From contig NZ_CP017705.1 in the NCBI RefSeq assembly GCF_002706795.1, forward strand, positions 3,691,001 to 3,755,000: DNA of 64,000 bases. Reading direction: 5' to 3'. The position numbers and the translations under genes are program-made. The stretch comes from Brevibacillus laterosporus DSM 25. Its GTDB lineage: Bacteria; Bacillota; Bacilli; Brevibacillales; Brevibacillaceae. The notes below the pieces were generated by a model. The model searched no databases. It had not been told where the DNA came from and worked only from the letters and a program-made list of their open reading frames with translations. This document shows, piece by piece, positions 8,910 through 17,212 of the stretch. Position 1 is the stretch's first letter. Each line of letters begins with the position of its first letter.

Positions 8910-9694
8910 TTTGACCCCTCCTGCTTGGACCTGTCTGTGGAAAGGGCCAGCCGATCACCTAAGATTTGTAAGCGGCCTCCGTAGGTTTTTTGTAAATTCT
9001 CTGTAGTGAAGGTATCTTCTGTTGGACCATTTACGATCATTCGTTTATTAATCATGATAATCCAGTCAAAATATTCGGTAACAGTTTGAAGATCGTGGTG
9101 AACGACCAAAACGGTTTTATTCTGTTCCTTTAATTCATTCAAAAGGAGAATGATTGCTTTCTCCGTAGCAGCATCAACACCTGCGAAGGGTTCATCCATG
9201 AAATAGATTTGAGCCTCCTGGGCTAAAGCACGTGCTAGGAAGACACGCTGCTGTTGTCCACCCGAAAGCTGACTGATTTGACGATCGGCAAAATCAGCCA
9301 TACCTACTTTACGTAGGCATTCCATTGCCCATTCCTTGTCTGTTTTACCAGGTCTACGGAACCAGCCAAGTCGTCCATAACGCCCCATTAGGACAACATC
9401 CAGAGCATCTGTGGGAAAATCCCAGTCTACGGTTTCACGTTGAGGGACATAGCCTACTAGCTTGCGTTGCTCGCGATAGGGTTTTCCATAGATGTGGACT
9501 TCGCCAGAGGCAGCAGGGATGAGCCCTTGAATGGCTTTGATAAACGTTGATTTCCCTGCACCATTGGGTCCAATAATTCCGATTAATTTGCCTTCAGGAA
9601 TGGTAAGTGTGACATTGCGAAGGACTGGTTTTTTCTGATAGGCAACCGTCAAATTACTGACGGAGAGTGGTTCGTATGATGTAACGGGATTCAT
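8906..9694 (-). CDS. mntB: Manganese-type ABC transporter ATPase MntB
   Basis: Cytoplasmic ATPase of the metal importer, 262 residues. Walker A is GPNGAGKST (residues 42-50), the signature is LSGGQQQR and Walker B is [10 protein letters not shown], with the switch histidine in VLVVHHDL. A longer reading with ATG at 9730 would overlap mntA. I prefer the ATG at 9694, which has AAGGAGG seven bases upstream and leaves a 16-bp gap after mntA. The translation opens [15 protein letters not shown]. It overlaps mntC by 4 bp, indicating translational coupling. Confidence 0.93.
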   Translation of the reverse strand: MNPVTSYEPLSVSNLTVAYQKKPVLRNVTLTIPEGKLIGIIGPNGAGKSTFIKAIQGLIPAASGEVHIYGKPYREQRKLVGYVPQRETVDWDFPTDALDVVLMGRYGRLGWFRRPGKTDKEWAMECLRKVGMADFADRQISQLSGGQQQRVFLARALAQEAQIYFMDEPFAGVDAATEKAIILLLNELKEQNKTVLVVHHDLQTVTEYFDWIIMINKRMIVNGPTEDTFTTENLQKTYGGRLQILGDRLALSTDRSKQEGSK

Positions 9695-9710
9695 ATAGGA
9701 CCCTCCTTTT

Positions 9711-10673
9711 TTATTTGAGAGCAGAGACAATTGTATCTATATTATGCTTTACCATACCGATGTAGTTCCCCTCAGGTGTGCCTGGCGTTCCCATTGCATC
9801 AGAGAATAATTCGCCGCCGATGACAACGTTGTGTTTTTTTGCAGAAGCACCTTCAACTACAGCTTCAATCGAACGCTTTGGAACCGAGGATTCCACAAAA
9901 ACAGCCTTTATTTTTCGATCAACAAGGGTAGTTACTAAGTTCTGAACGTCTTTTAATCCATATTCAGAAGCTGTACTAATCCCTTGTAAGCCTACAACTT
10001 CAATATCATATGCCTTACCAAAATAAGCAAAAGCATCATGAGCAGTTACTAGAACACGTTGCTCTTTCGGAACAGTGGCAACCTGCTCTTTGGCATAATC
10101 GTGTAATTCTTGCAATTGTTTTAAATAGTTTGTTGCATTTGCCTGATACTTATCTTTATGTAAGGTATCGATTTCAGATAACGAGTCACGAACCTGTTCT
10201 ACAGCTTTCATCCACAGGGATACATCGAACCAAACGTGTGGATCTGGCTGATCTGGTGACTCAGGATCTGCATGTAATAATTCTTTAGGGATTTGTTTCG
10301 TAACCGCAATGACAAGCTTCTTCTTGCTCATTTGTTCGAATATATCGACCATTTTACCTTCGAGATGAAGACCGGAATAAAAGACGATGTCGGCATCTTC
10401 AATTCGTTTGATATCTCCTTGAGATGCTTTGTATAAATGGGGGTCTACACCAGCACCCATTAATTGAGTAACCTCTACTTGATCTCCACCGACCTTTGCC
10501 ACGATATCTGCGACCATACCAGTAGTGGTAGTGATTTTCCATGTTCCTTCGTGTTGGGCTTGTTGTTTATCACCGCTAATCACTTGTTGTCCGCAACCTG
10601 TCAGCATAAGTGACAAAGCTAAGACAGAAGTACTAAGGAATGAAAACCAACGTGATTTTTTCAACAGTTGCAT
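9711..10673 (-). CDS. mntA: Manganese-type metal-binding lipoprotein MntA
   Basis: Cluster A-I solute-binding lipoprotein, 320 residues, of the TroA/ZnuA/PsaA family. The signal peptide ends in the lipobox LTGC with lipidated C27. Metal ligands are recognisable as the histidine in [10 protein letters not shown], the histidine in PDPHVWFD, the glutamate in TASEYG and the aspartate near LFSDAMG. It lacks the long His-rich loop typical of ZnuA, which favours Mn or Fe over Zn. First gene of mntABCD, it is preceded by a promoter with an MntR-like dyad over its -10 region. It captures metal outside the membrane for MntCD. Confidence 0.91.
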   Translation of the reverse strand: MQLLKKSRWFSFLSTSVLALSLMLTGCGQQVISGDKQQAQHEGTWKITTTTGMVADIVAKVGGDQVEVTQLMGAGVDPHLYKASQGDIKRIEDADIVFYSGLHLEGKMVDIFEQMSKKKLVIAVTKQIPKELLHADPESPDQPDPHVWFDVSLWMKAVEQVRDSLSEIDTLHKDKYQANATNYLKQLQELHDYAKEQVATVPKEQRVLVTAHDAFAYFGKAYDIEVVGLQGISTASEYGLKDVQNLVTTLVDRKIKAVFVESSVPKRSIEAVVEGASAKKHNVVIGGELFSDAMGTPGTPEGNYIGMVKHNIDTIVSALK

Positions 10674-10710
10674 AGTTGTCCTCCTACAAGTTTTTTATCT
10701 TTATGCTAAA

Positions 10711-10756
10711 AAGTTTCCTGAGGTCAACTTTATCACAAATATTTGCCCTTGTGCAA
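10711..10756 (-). promoter_or_regulatory. mntA promoter with MntR-like operator
   Basis: On the - strand, TTGCAC (10751-10756) and TAAAGT (10727-10732) are spaced by 18 bp. An imperfect dyad, AAGTTTCCTGAGGTCAACTT (10711-10730 on the + strand), overlaps the -10 element. Its AGTTtnCCTnAGGnnAACT pattern resembles MntR boxes of Bacillus, where Mn-loaded MntR blocks the mntABCD promoter. Assignment by resemblance only. Confidence 0.55.
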
Positions 10757-11099
10757 CAATTTTACCATATGCTACCTTGGCTGAATTGGTGCCTGACCAT
10801 GTGTTCACAAAGAGATGGGGATGCCTAAACTCTTTTAGACTAGTGCATATCAAGTTCTGAGAGTCAGATTGGAAGCAGGTAAACATAAGCATACGGAACT
10901 TGTCTGTAACCAATAATAAATAGGTAGTTTGAACGATAAAGTAGTCGCGTACAGGGAGAGAAGGTGTGCCTGAAGTATTTCTTTGGCATAAAAAAACTCG
11001 GCTGGCACCGAGTCTGTATAATAGCAAATTTGTTATAGTCTACATAAGAGGTAAGAAGTTTGTGCCAAACCAAAGTTTTACATACCTAAAGTAAGAGTC
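10757..11099. other. Intergenic region with no gene seen
   Basis: Between the mnt promoter and the next gene I see no convincing reading frame on either strand. The only structured element is the - strand terminator at 10989-11013. Confidence 0.5.
10989..11013 (-). terminator. Terminator after the hypothetical gene
   Basis: On the - strand ACTCGG...CCGAGT forms a 6-bp stem with a short loop, followed by seven T residues. It lies 90 bp downstream of the hypothetical gene at 11100-11486 and supports that gene being transcribed. Confidence 0.75.
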
Positions 11100-11486
11100 T
11101 TACACATATTTGGTATTATCCAGGAGCAGTCCTTTAGGTTCAAAATAACTAAAGCCGTAAGAATCTGCTGATTCAAAACGCAAGGATGCATTTGCAAGCG
11201 GGAGGAAACCTGTTTTCATATCCAGATATTGTCCCATGGTTACTGAAAATCCAACCAATTTTTCCAACAAATGAACATCAGCTACCAATGATGCTGTGCG
11301 GATGATAGCTGCTTGAGGATATCCAGGCCGAGGTGTTGTTGGTTTTTCATATTGAACAAACCAAGGCAGATGTTCATATGTACCAAGCATACGCATCATC
11401 ATCTGTTCCCCTGAAGGAAGCGCAATTTGCTGCGTTCCAGAAAAATGTATGGGGTAGCCTTCTTGGCTCCTTCGTGAACGATTCAC
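11100..11486 (-). CDS. Hypothetical protein, unrecognised
   Basis: Not recognised. The frame encodes up to 128 residues of ordinary globular composition (for example TYEHLPWFVQYEKPTTP and VGFSVTMGQYLDMKTG). It has no signal peptide, membrane segment or repeat. The 5' end is uncertain: GTG at 11486 has no Shine-Dalgarno. An internal ATG cluster at 11402 has GGGGAAC just before it and would give 100 residues. A - strand terminator at 10989-11013 follows. It is divergent from lepA. I believe it is coding because composition and terminator agree, but homologue evidence is missing. Confidence 0.55.
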   Translation of the reverse strand: MNRSRRSQEGYPIHFSGTQQIALPSGEQMMMRMLGTYEHLPWFVQYEKPTTPRPGYPQAAIIRTASLVADVHLLEKLVGFSVTMGQYLDMKTGFLPLANASLRFESADSYGFSYFEPKGLLLDNTKYV

Positions 11487-11701
11487 AGTCAGCCAATAAT
11501 GTGTACTTTATAAAAGTGGGGACACCGTTGCTTTCAATGTATCACAAGTTCATGAGAGGAGGGAGCGCAGAAAAGAAATAGGTGCGTTTATCAATAGCCA
11601 TTTCTTGCTCAAATACTACCTTTTTGCTATTATTAATCTTAGTGTATTTTTTAGCGGATACGAATGAGCAGATCATTCTATTCGTGGGAGGGAACGAAGA
11701 A

Positions 11702-13516
11702 ATGGATCGTCTGGAAAGGCAGAAAAAAATTCGCAATTTCTCTATCATCGCCCATATTGACCATGGGAAATCTACCCTGGCTGACCGTATTCTTGAACTG
11801 ACGGGAGCTTTGACTGCTCGTGAGATGGAAGCGCAGTTTCTTGATACGATGGATTTGGAAAGAGAGCGTGGCATTACGATTAAATTAAACGCTGTTCGCC
11901 TGAATTACAAAGCAGACGATGGCGAGGAGTATATTCTTCACTTAATCGACACACCAGGACACGTCGACTTCACTTATGAAGTATCACGTAGTTTGGCGGC
12001 TTGTGAAGGAGCGCTGTTAGTCGTGGATGCAGCGCAAGGTATTGAAGCACAGACTTTAGCAAACGTATATCTGGCGCTTGATAACAATCTAGAAATCATT
12101 CCAATCATTAATAAGATTGATTTGCCAAGTGCGGAACCAGATCGTGTTAAACAAGAAGTAGAAGACGTTATCGGTCTTGATACGAGCGACGCGGTTCTTA
12201 CTTCAGCAAAATCAGGAATTGGTATTAAAGATGTGCTGGAAGCTGTCGTGCAAAAAGTACCAGCTCCAACAGGGGACCCTGAGGCTCCATTGCAAGCACT
12301 AATTTTTGACTCTTATTTTGATGCGTATCGAGGTGTTATTGCTTCCGTGCGTATTGTCAATGGTACCTTGAAAAAAGGTATGAAAATTAAGATGATGGCA
12401 ACCAACAAGACGTTTGAGGTTACAGAAGTAGGTACTTCTATGCCTCGTCAGACTCCAGTGGATGAATTAACGGTTGGAGATGTAGGCTACGTAGCCGCTG
12501 CTATTAAGACCGTTGGGGATACTAGAGTCGGTGATACGATTACAGATGCAACTCGTCCAGCTACGGGAGCTTTGCCTGGCTATCGTAAAATTAATTCCAT
12601 GGTATTCTGTGGACTCTATCCAATTGATACCAGTGATTACAATGATCTACGTGATGCTCTTGATAAATTGCAGCTTAATGATGCTTCCCTGCAATTTGAA
12701 CCAGAAACATCGCAAGCGCTTGGTTTCGGCTTCCGTTGCGGATTCCTAGGACTTTTGCACATGGAAATCATTCAGGAGCGTATTGAACGTGAATTCAATA
12801 TTGATCTGATTACGACAGCGCCAAGCGTAATTTATCGTATTACGCAAACCGATGGTGAGGTTATTGAAATTGATAACCCGTCTAAAATGCCTGAAGTACA
12901 AAAGATTGAGCAAATTGAGGAGCCATATGTAACATCCACGGTCATGGTACCAAAGGATTATGTTGGGGATGTTATGCAGCTCTGCCAAGGCAAGCGTGGT
13001 GATTTCCTTGATATGCAATATTTAGGTGAAAATCGTGTACAATTGAAATATGATATGCCACTGTCTGAAATCGTATATGATTTCTTTGATATGTTAAAAT
13101 CAGGCACCAAAGGATACGCTTCTTTTGATTACGAAATGGCGGGCTATAAACCATCCAAGCTAGTGAGAATGGATATTCTCCTAAACGGTGAGATCGTCGA
13201 TGCCCTATCCTTTATCGTTCATAAGGATACCGCTTATCCGCGTGGTAAAGTGATTTGTGAGAAGCTAAGAAAGTTAATTCCTCGCCAGCAGTTTGAGGTA
13301 CCAATTCAAGCAGCTATCGGTCAAAAGATCGTAGCACGTGAAACGATTAGCGCAATGCGCAAGAATGTATTAGCGAAATGTTACGGCGGAGACATTTCCC
13401 GTAAACGGAAGCTATTAGAGAAGCAAAAAGAAGGTAAGAAGCGCATGAAAGCGGTAGGTTCCGTAGAAGTGCCACAAGAAGCATTTATGGCTGTTCTACG
13501 CATGGATGATAAGTAA
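11702..13516 (+). CDS. lepA: Elongation factor 4 (LepA), ribosomal back-translocase GTPase
   Basis: Translational GTPase EF4, 604 residues, which acts on stalled or mis-translocated ribosomes. G motifs are clear: [10 protein letters not shown] (P loop), DTPGHVDF (G3) and [10 protein letters not shown] (G4). The EF-G-like domains and the LepA-specific C-terminus ([18 protein letters not shown]) follow. The frame extends upstream, but the ATG at 11702, with GGGAGGG before it, gives the normal family length. The last 41 bp recur 2.2 kb downstream, just before hemW. This implies that the 3' end of the gene was duplicated or replaced by a recombination event; the encoded protein itself is complete. 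Confidence 0.97.
   Translation: MDRLERQKKIRNFSIIAHIDHGKSTLADRILELTGALTAREMEAQFLDTMDLERERGITIKLNAVRLNYKADDGEEYILHLIDTPGHVDFTYEVSRSLAACEGALLVVDAAQGIEAQTLANVYLALDNNLEIIPIINKIDLPSAEPDRVKQEVEDVIGLDTSDAVLTSAKSGIGIKDVLEAVVQKVPAPTGDPEAPLQALIFDSYFDAYRGVIASVRIVNGTLKKGMKIKMMATNKTFEVTEVGTSMPRQTPVDELTVGDVGYVAAAIKTVGDTRVGDTITDATRPATGALPGYRKINSMVFCGLYPIDTSDYNDLRDALDKLQLNDASLQFEPETSQALGFGFRCGFLGLLHMEIIQERIEREFNIDLITTAPSVIYRITQTDGEVIEIDNPSKMPEVQKIEQIEEPYVTSTVMVPKDYVGDVMQLCQGKRGDFLDMQYLGENRVQLKYDMPLSEIVYDFFDMLKSGTKGYASFDYEMAGYKPSKLVRMDILLNGEIVDALSFIVHKDTAYPRGKVICEKLRKLIPRQQFEVPIQAAIGQKIVARETISAMRKNVLAKCYGGDISRKRKLLEKQKEGKKRMKAVGSVEVPQEAFMAVLRMDDK
13476..13516 (+). repeat. Direct repeat, copy 1: 3' end of lepA
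   Basis: These 41 bp encode the LepA C-terminus ([12 protein letters not shown] plus stop). They match 15675-15715 at 37 of 41 positions. Three of the four differences are synonymous and one changes Met to Ile. The two copies bound the lepA-hemW island. Confidence 0.9.
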
Positions 13517-13567
13517 TAGCTGATAAATAGAAGGTTTTTACGATTTGTGTTACTAGCAAAAATTCAC

Positions 13568-13611
13568 TTCCCCCACCCTATAGCCACCGGATTGGTAAAA
13601 TGGTGGGGGGA
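13568..13611. other. G/C-rich inverted repeat after lepA
   Basis: CCCCCACC (13570-13577) pairs with GGTGGGGG (13602-13609) across a 24-nt loop. No T run follows on the + strand, so it may be a weak terminator or an mRNA 3' end structure. Confidence 0.45.
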
Positions 13612-13684
13612 TTTAACCTCATTTATGATTCATTCGAATATGTCCATTCTTGTTGCCGAGTACTGATCTTTATAAGTAGAAATG

Positions 13685-13722
13685 AAAAAAGCGTCTTTCT
13701 CATCTGAGAGAGGCATTTTTTG
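13685..13722 (+). terminator. Terminator downstream of lepA
   Basis: GC..CTTTCTC pairs with GAGAGAGGC, with A-rich sequence before and TTTTTT after. Likely end of the lepA transcript in its present context. Confidence 0.65.
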
Positions 13723-13904
13723 TATCTAAAAAGGGGATACGGCGCTCAGAAAGAGGGATGGTATAGGGAAATAACTAAATTCTGGCGGGGGATCGGGGGA
13801 GACTTGTTGGCTTGTTATTTGATGGCGTTGGGCGGTATCTCAGTATTTAGGTTGTGAGACAGGAGCCGCAGAACAAATAGATAAAAGTAAACAGTTAGTA
13901 GGAA
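13723..13904. other. Intergenic stretch, nothing seen
   Basis: G-rich tracts, but no reading frame, promoter pair or repeat that I can support. Confidence 0.4.
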
Positions 13905-13943
13905 ACAAGAAAACGTCCGAATACGAAGGAGATTCGGACGTTT
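13905..13943. terminator. Perfect 12-bp stem terminator ending the island operon
   Basis: AAACGTCCGAAT (13911-13922) and ATTCGGACGTTT (13932-13943) pair perfectly with a 9-nt loop. On the - strand the stem is followed by TTTCTTG, so it terminates the two-gene - strand unit at 13982-14710. Confidence 0.85.
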
Positions 13944-13981
13944 CTACTTAATGATTTTTCAGTTAAGATTAAAAGAGGCGG

Positions 13982-14176
13982 CTACTCCTCTTTATCCTTA
14001 TCTTTGTATATTTTATTTAAAAGGATAGAAACAACGAAGACTACTACGAAAACAATCAAGAAACGAACAAACTCTGTAATAAACCAATTATCAGCTATAT
14101 TCATTTCTTTTGTAACTTGCATAGTACCATATACAGAAAAAATAGTTAGAATGAACTTTAAAGTCTTTGAGTTCAT
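13982..14176 (-). CDS. Small membrane protein, possible immunity or partner protein
   Basis: Unrecognised 64-residue protein. It has one moderately hydrophobic segment near the N-terminus (FILTIFSVYGTMQV), a strong membrane helix (FVRFLIVFVVVFVVSILL) and a highly charged tail (KIYKDKDKEE) predicted to be cytoplasmic. AAAGGAGATAAA sits directly before the ATG, an excellent ribosome-binding site. It starts 18 bp after the secreted-protein gene on the same strand and ends before a perfect terminator, so the two form an operon. Size, topology and position resemble immunity proteins paired with small secreted toxins; this is inference only. Confidence 0.8.
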   Translation of the reverse strand: MNSKTLKFILTIFSVYGTMQVTKEMNIADNWFITEFVRFLIVFVVVFVVSILLNKIYKDKDKEE

Positions 14177-14194
14177 TTTATCTCCTTTCTGTTT

Positions 14195-14710
14195 TTAAAG
14201 TATAGCGTACACGATACCTTGTGCAATAATCCCGCAAGATTTTGCAACCCATCCCCAAACATATGGCTCCAAAGCTTTAGTTACAGTTTCTTTTACTTCC
14301 TCTAACGGCCCCATCAAAATATAGGTGTTCCAAGTTCCAATCCACATATCTTCTGTCACTTCTTTTTTTACTGCGTCTGGGAATTTAGCATATATTTTTT
14401 TCGGGAAATCCCTTTTTACATACCCTTTACCAAAATATTTCATTAGCTTTGTTCCAAGAGAAACAAAACCTTGTGCTTCAAGTTGTGCAGGCTCTTTTTC
14501 TACTACTACTCTTGGTGCAGTTTCTAAGATTTCATTAGCAGTTTCTTGGATAATCTTATCCATTTCTTGTTGCGACATTGGAGTTTGGTAAGAAACAGTT
14601 TGTGACACTTTTTCTTGAGCAAACGCGCTGGTTTCTGGAGCAATAGCAGTCCCTAGAAACCCGACGGTAGATAAAATTGCAATACCTTTCACTAATGTTT
14701 TGCTTATCAT
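14195..14710 (-). CDS. Secreted protein of unknown function, possible toxin or bacteriocin precursor
   Basis: Unrecognised 171-residue protein. Residues 1 to about 31 form a Sec signal peptide (hydrophobic core GIAILSTVGFLGTAIA, likely cleavage after SAFA). A polar, Glu/Lys-rich middle follows, then a basic stretch (YGKGYVKRDFPKKIYAKF is approximated here by YVKRDFPKKIYAKF). The C-terminus is hydrophobic and aromatic (YVWGWVAKSCGIIAQGIVYA) with a single Cys and could insert into membranes. AAGAGG precedes the ATG. It is followed by a small membrane protein gene in the same operon. The pair sits in an island bounded by duplicated lepA ends. A toxin/immunity reading is plausible but no family was identified. 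Confidence 0.8.
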   Translation of the reverse strand: MISKTLVKGIAILSTVGFLGTAIAPETSAFAQEKVSQTVSYQTPMSQQEMDKIIQETANEILETAPRVVVEKEPAQLEAQGFVSLGTKLMKYFGKGYVKRDFPKKIYAKFPDAVKKEVTEDMWIGTWNTYILMGPLEEVKETVTKALEPYVWGWVAKSCGIIAQGIVYAIL

Positions 14711-15071
14711 AAAGTGTAACCTCTTTTCTGAATGTTTTCAATAAAGGGATATTTTTGCGTGAAATCTTACAGAAATTCCTTTTTCTCGATCAATATAATT
14801 GCCTTAATGGAATAATTGAACCCCAAATTACCCCAAAGGACTCCGGTGGTTTTCATACAGTGTTGCCCTATCGACAACTAGTGTTTTGTAAGCTTTTGAA
14901 ATGTAACCTTTGTATTCATCTAGTTGCTTGTTCATATGCAGTACAGCTGGAGGTAAAAATGAACCTTTTGAAAATATACCTGTTCTAATTCTTTACGGAG
15001 GAGTTCTATAATATTACGCGAATAATTCCTTGGTTTTGAATTTTCTGTTTTATATTTCTTTATATTAGTGG

Positions 15072-15152
15072 TACAATTAACACGAATAACATTTTTGTTA
15101 TTCATGATGGGGGCGTTCCGATTAGTTTAGCGACTGGGGGAACGTCTCTTTG
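15072..15152 (+). ncRNA. Candidate small structured RNA in the island
   Basis: TACAAT at 15072-15077 could be a -10 element. Downstream are two stems: CACGAATAAC with GTTATTCATG (9 of 10 pairs), and GGCGTTCC with GGAACGTC (8 pairs including one G-U), the second followed by TCTCTTT. No convincing -35 was found. Low confidence. Confidence 0.25.
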
Positions 15153-15267
15153 AAGTATAAACATACTATTTTTAATCCCTCCTTTCTTCCTCCTAATGTA
15201 TTACTTTACTGTATGTCCTATAAATTTCTGTTGTTCAAAAAAATGGGATACGATCGACAAATTATGA

Positions 15268-15296
15268 CAAAATAAAAAGAACGCTATTTAGCGCTC
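15268..15296 (-). terminator. Minus-strand terminator with no assigned gene
   Basis: On the - strand GAGCGCTA pairs with TAGCGTTC (7 of 8), followed by TTTTTATTTTG. No gene upstream of it on that strand looks real; it may be the end of a decayed gene or an RNA. Confidence 0.6.
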
Positions 15297-15674
15297 TAAA
15301 GGGTTTGTGAAGAACGAAGTTATATCAGCCTTGTGGATTATCAACATATGCTTTTTACGCTACTGTAGACTACATGATTCTCTGAGTTATTATAATTAGC
15401 TACAGTGAATAGCGTAAAATACTAATGAAACAGTTGTGATAATGGTTAGATATTTCTTCACTACTTACTCCTCTATAATATAAAACGCTCCTTTGTTCGA
15501 TTGATTTCTTACATCTCGCCACCGTGGACCCACCATTCTTGGTGGATAAACAGCGAGTTGACGTGATAGATAAGAATACATTATGATGTTCTAGCACCCA
15601 TACAACATTGCTCTGTCAATGTTTGTAGATTAAAACAGAATACAGTTAGATACAGGTAAATACTCTATGTCAAT

Positions 15675-15715
15675 AAGAAGCATTCATGGCTGTTTTACGT
15701 ATAGATGATAAGTAA
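15675..15715 (+). pseudogene. lepA: lepA 3'-end fragment (direct repeat copy 2)
   Basis: In frame this reads [12 protein letters not shown] and a stop, the LepA C-terminus with one Met-to-Ile change. It matches 13476-13516 at 37 of 41 bases. Upstream similarity fades after a one-base offset near TGTCAAT. It is followed at once by a terminator and then hemW, the arrangement expected for a native lepA end. I infer that this is the remnant of the original lepA 3' end displaced from the gene by the 2.2-kb island. Confidence 0.85.
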
Positions 15716-15722
15716 GAGTCGT

Positions 15723-15758
15723 GACCTGACACCGTTCTGGCTGTCAGGTCTTCTCTTT
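15723..15758 (+). terminator. Terminator behind the lepA remnant
   Basis: GACCTGACA and TGTCAGGTC form a perfect 9-bp stem followed by TTCTCTTT. It lies 8 bp after the duplicated lepA stop, as a native lepA terminator would. Confidence 0.88.
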
Positions 15759-15793
15759 GTTAGGTGAAAATTTGAAAACAAGGAGGGGTTGAG

Positions 15794-16939
15794 ATGGCCC
15801 CAAATGCTGTATATATCCACATCCCTTTTTGTACGAATAAATGTTATTATTGTGATTTCAATTCTTTTGTTACCAATAATCCTCAATTGGTCTGGGATTA
15901 CTTAGAAGCTTTACGCCGGGAAATGGCATTAACGTTCCAGCAAAATCCTCCTGAGAAGATAAACACAATCTTTGTTGGTGGAGGTACCCCAACATATTTA
16001 GATCAGGAGCAAATGTCGTTATTTTTGCATATGGTTAATGAGCATCTTGCTCCATATTTTAGTGATGATTTGGAATGGACCATGGAAGCAAATCCGGGCA
16101 CTACTGATCTTGAGAAATTAAAGCTAATGAGATCATCTGGAGTAAATCGGATTAGTTTTGGCGTACAATCGTTCCAAAGTGATTTATTAAAACGTATTGG
16201 TCGCATTCATGATGTGGATGAGGTCTATCAAAGTGTCAATAATGCGGTTCAAGCTGGATTTGACAATATCTCGATTGATTTAATGTTTGGCTTACCAGAT
16301 CAGACGATGGAGATGTTTGCTCAAAGCTTGGAAAAAGCGATGGAGCTACCAATCACACACTTATCTTCCTACGGTTTAAAGGTAGAGGAGAATACTCTAT
16401 TTCATACTTTGTATCAAAAGGATCAATTACCACTGCCTACAGAAGATGCAGAGCTAGAGATGTATCTTCTTTTAATAGAAACACTGGAGAAGAACGGGAT
16501 GTCCATGTACGAGATTAGTAATTTTGCTAAGTCGGGTAAACAGAGCAGACATAATAAGACGTATTGGTTAAACCAGGATTATTATGGTATTGGAGCTGGA
16601 GCACATGGATATGTAAACGGCAGAAGACATGTCAATGCAGGACCACTAGCTGTTTACACACGTATGGCTATGGAAGGCTCTCCACGTGTAGAGGAATTTG
16701 AGGTAACGCAGAAGGAAGCAATGGAAGAGCAGATGATTCTGGGCTTACGTTTGCGTGAAGGGGTAGACATGGAGAGTTTTGCAAAGCGTTTTGGTCGAAC
16801 CGTTCAAGAAGAGTTCGGGGAGCCATTACAGCAGGAACTCCAGAAAGGAATGCTAGAAATCGTAGATCATCATGTACGTCTTACGTCAAAAGGCTTACCT
16901 CTTGGCAACGAAGTATTTGCTGCTTTTTTACGAGTGTAG
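15794..16939 (+). CDS. hemW: Radical SAM haem chaperone HemW (HemN-like)
   Basis: Cytoplasmic radical-SAM protein, 381 residues, of the HemW branch once annotated as oxygen-independent coproporphyrinogen oxidase. The 4Fe-4S cluster motif is CTNKCYYC (C13, C17, C20), followed by GGGTPTYL and the SAM-binding strand EANPGT. The C-terminal HemN-like domain is present (GLRLREGVDMESF). The length fits HemW rather than HemN (~450), which also has an extra N-terminal cysteine. AAGGAGG precedes the ATG. It sits between lepA and hrcA, as in many Firmicutes. HemW is thought to insert haem into respiratory proteins. Confidence 0.93.
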   Translation: MAPNAVYIHIPFCTNKCYYCDFNSFVTNNPQLVWDYLEALRREMALTFQQNPPEKINTIFVGGGTPTYLDQEQMSLFLHMVNEHLAPYFSDDLEWTMEANPGTTDLEKLKLMRSSGVNRISFGVQSFQSDLLKRIGRIHDVDEVYQSVNNAVQAGFDNISIDLMFGLPDQTMEMFAQSLEKAMELPITHLSSYGLKVEENTLFHTLYQKDQLPLPTEDAELEMYLLLIETLEKNGMSMYEISNFAKSGKQSRHNKTYWLNQDYYGIGAGAHGYVNGRRHVNAGPLAVYTRMAMEGSPRVEEFEVTQKEAMEEQMILGLRLREGVDMESFAKRFGRTVQEEFGEPLQQELQKGMLEIVDHHVRLTSKGLPLGNEVFAAFLRV

Positions 16940-17006
16940 TTGGTAGAGCATGTGAATGAACTAGGAATAAGAGGCTCGGTTTCGATAAATAAAAAATCAG
17001 CTCAAG

Positions 17007-17049
17007 AAGCACTTTTATGCGGAAAAATCCGAAAAAAGTGCTTTTTTTC
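17007..17049 (+). terminator. Terminator after hemW
   Basis: AAGCACTTTT pairs with AAAAGTGCTT around a 14-nt loop, followed by a run of seven T residues. Confidence 0.88.
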
Positions 17050-17082
17050 TCCTATTTTTTTGCATTTTTCACAGGAGAGAAG

Positions 17083-17111
17083 TTGACAAATCAGCTGTCA
17101 CTTGATAAGTT
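17083..17111 (+). promoter_or_regulatory. SigA-type promoter of the hrcA-grpE-dnaK operon
   Basis: TTGACA (17083-17088) with a 17-bp spacer to TAAGTT (17106-17111). The CIRCE operator begins 12 bp downstream, so it covers the transcription start. Confidence 0.7.
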
Positions 17112-17122
17112 AATAGTATCCG

Positions 17123-17149
17123 TTAGCACTCGCTTGATCTGAGTGCTAA
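17123..17149. promoter_or_regulatory. CIRCE operator (HrcA binding site)
   Basis: TTAGCACTC - 9 bp - GAGTGCTAA is a perfect match to the CIRCE consensus. HrcA bound here represses the heat-shock operon until unfolded protein titrates GroEL away. Confidence 0.97.
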
Positions 17150-17212
17150 CAAAACCGGACCAGAAGTTGTCAATCGACATAGCCAAACATTATCAGAAGG
17201 AGGGCGTTAGGT

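Larger units (their letters stand above)
14711..15674. other. AT-rich non-coding part of the lepA-hemW island
   Basis: About 960 bp without a convincing gene. It contains a + strand hairpin pair that might be a small RNA (15072-15152), a - strand terminator (15268-15296) with no clear gene upstream of it, and short frames that look like chance. A nine-codon frame at 14959-14988 has a good GGAGG but no further support. Confidence 0.5.

Noticed and set aside
10701..11073. Two overlapping - strand frames between mntA and the hypothetical gene
   Set aside because: They overlap the mntA promoter or a terminator and have no ribosome-binding sites.
11582..11701. 40-codon upstream extension of lepA
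   Set aside because: The hydrophobic extension is absent from the LepA family, and the ATG at 11702 has a proper GGGAGGG and yields the normal length.
14755..14988. 77-codon frame in the island, and a nine-codon frame at 14959-14988 with GGAGG
   Set aside because: The long frame has no Shine-Dalgarno and Cys/Leu-rich random composition. The nine-codon peptide has a good site but nothing follows it, so chance is as likely.
15400..15597. 65-codon - strand frame upstream of an orphan terminator
   Set aside because: Composition is not protein-like and no ribosome-binding site was found; left as non-coding.
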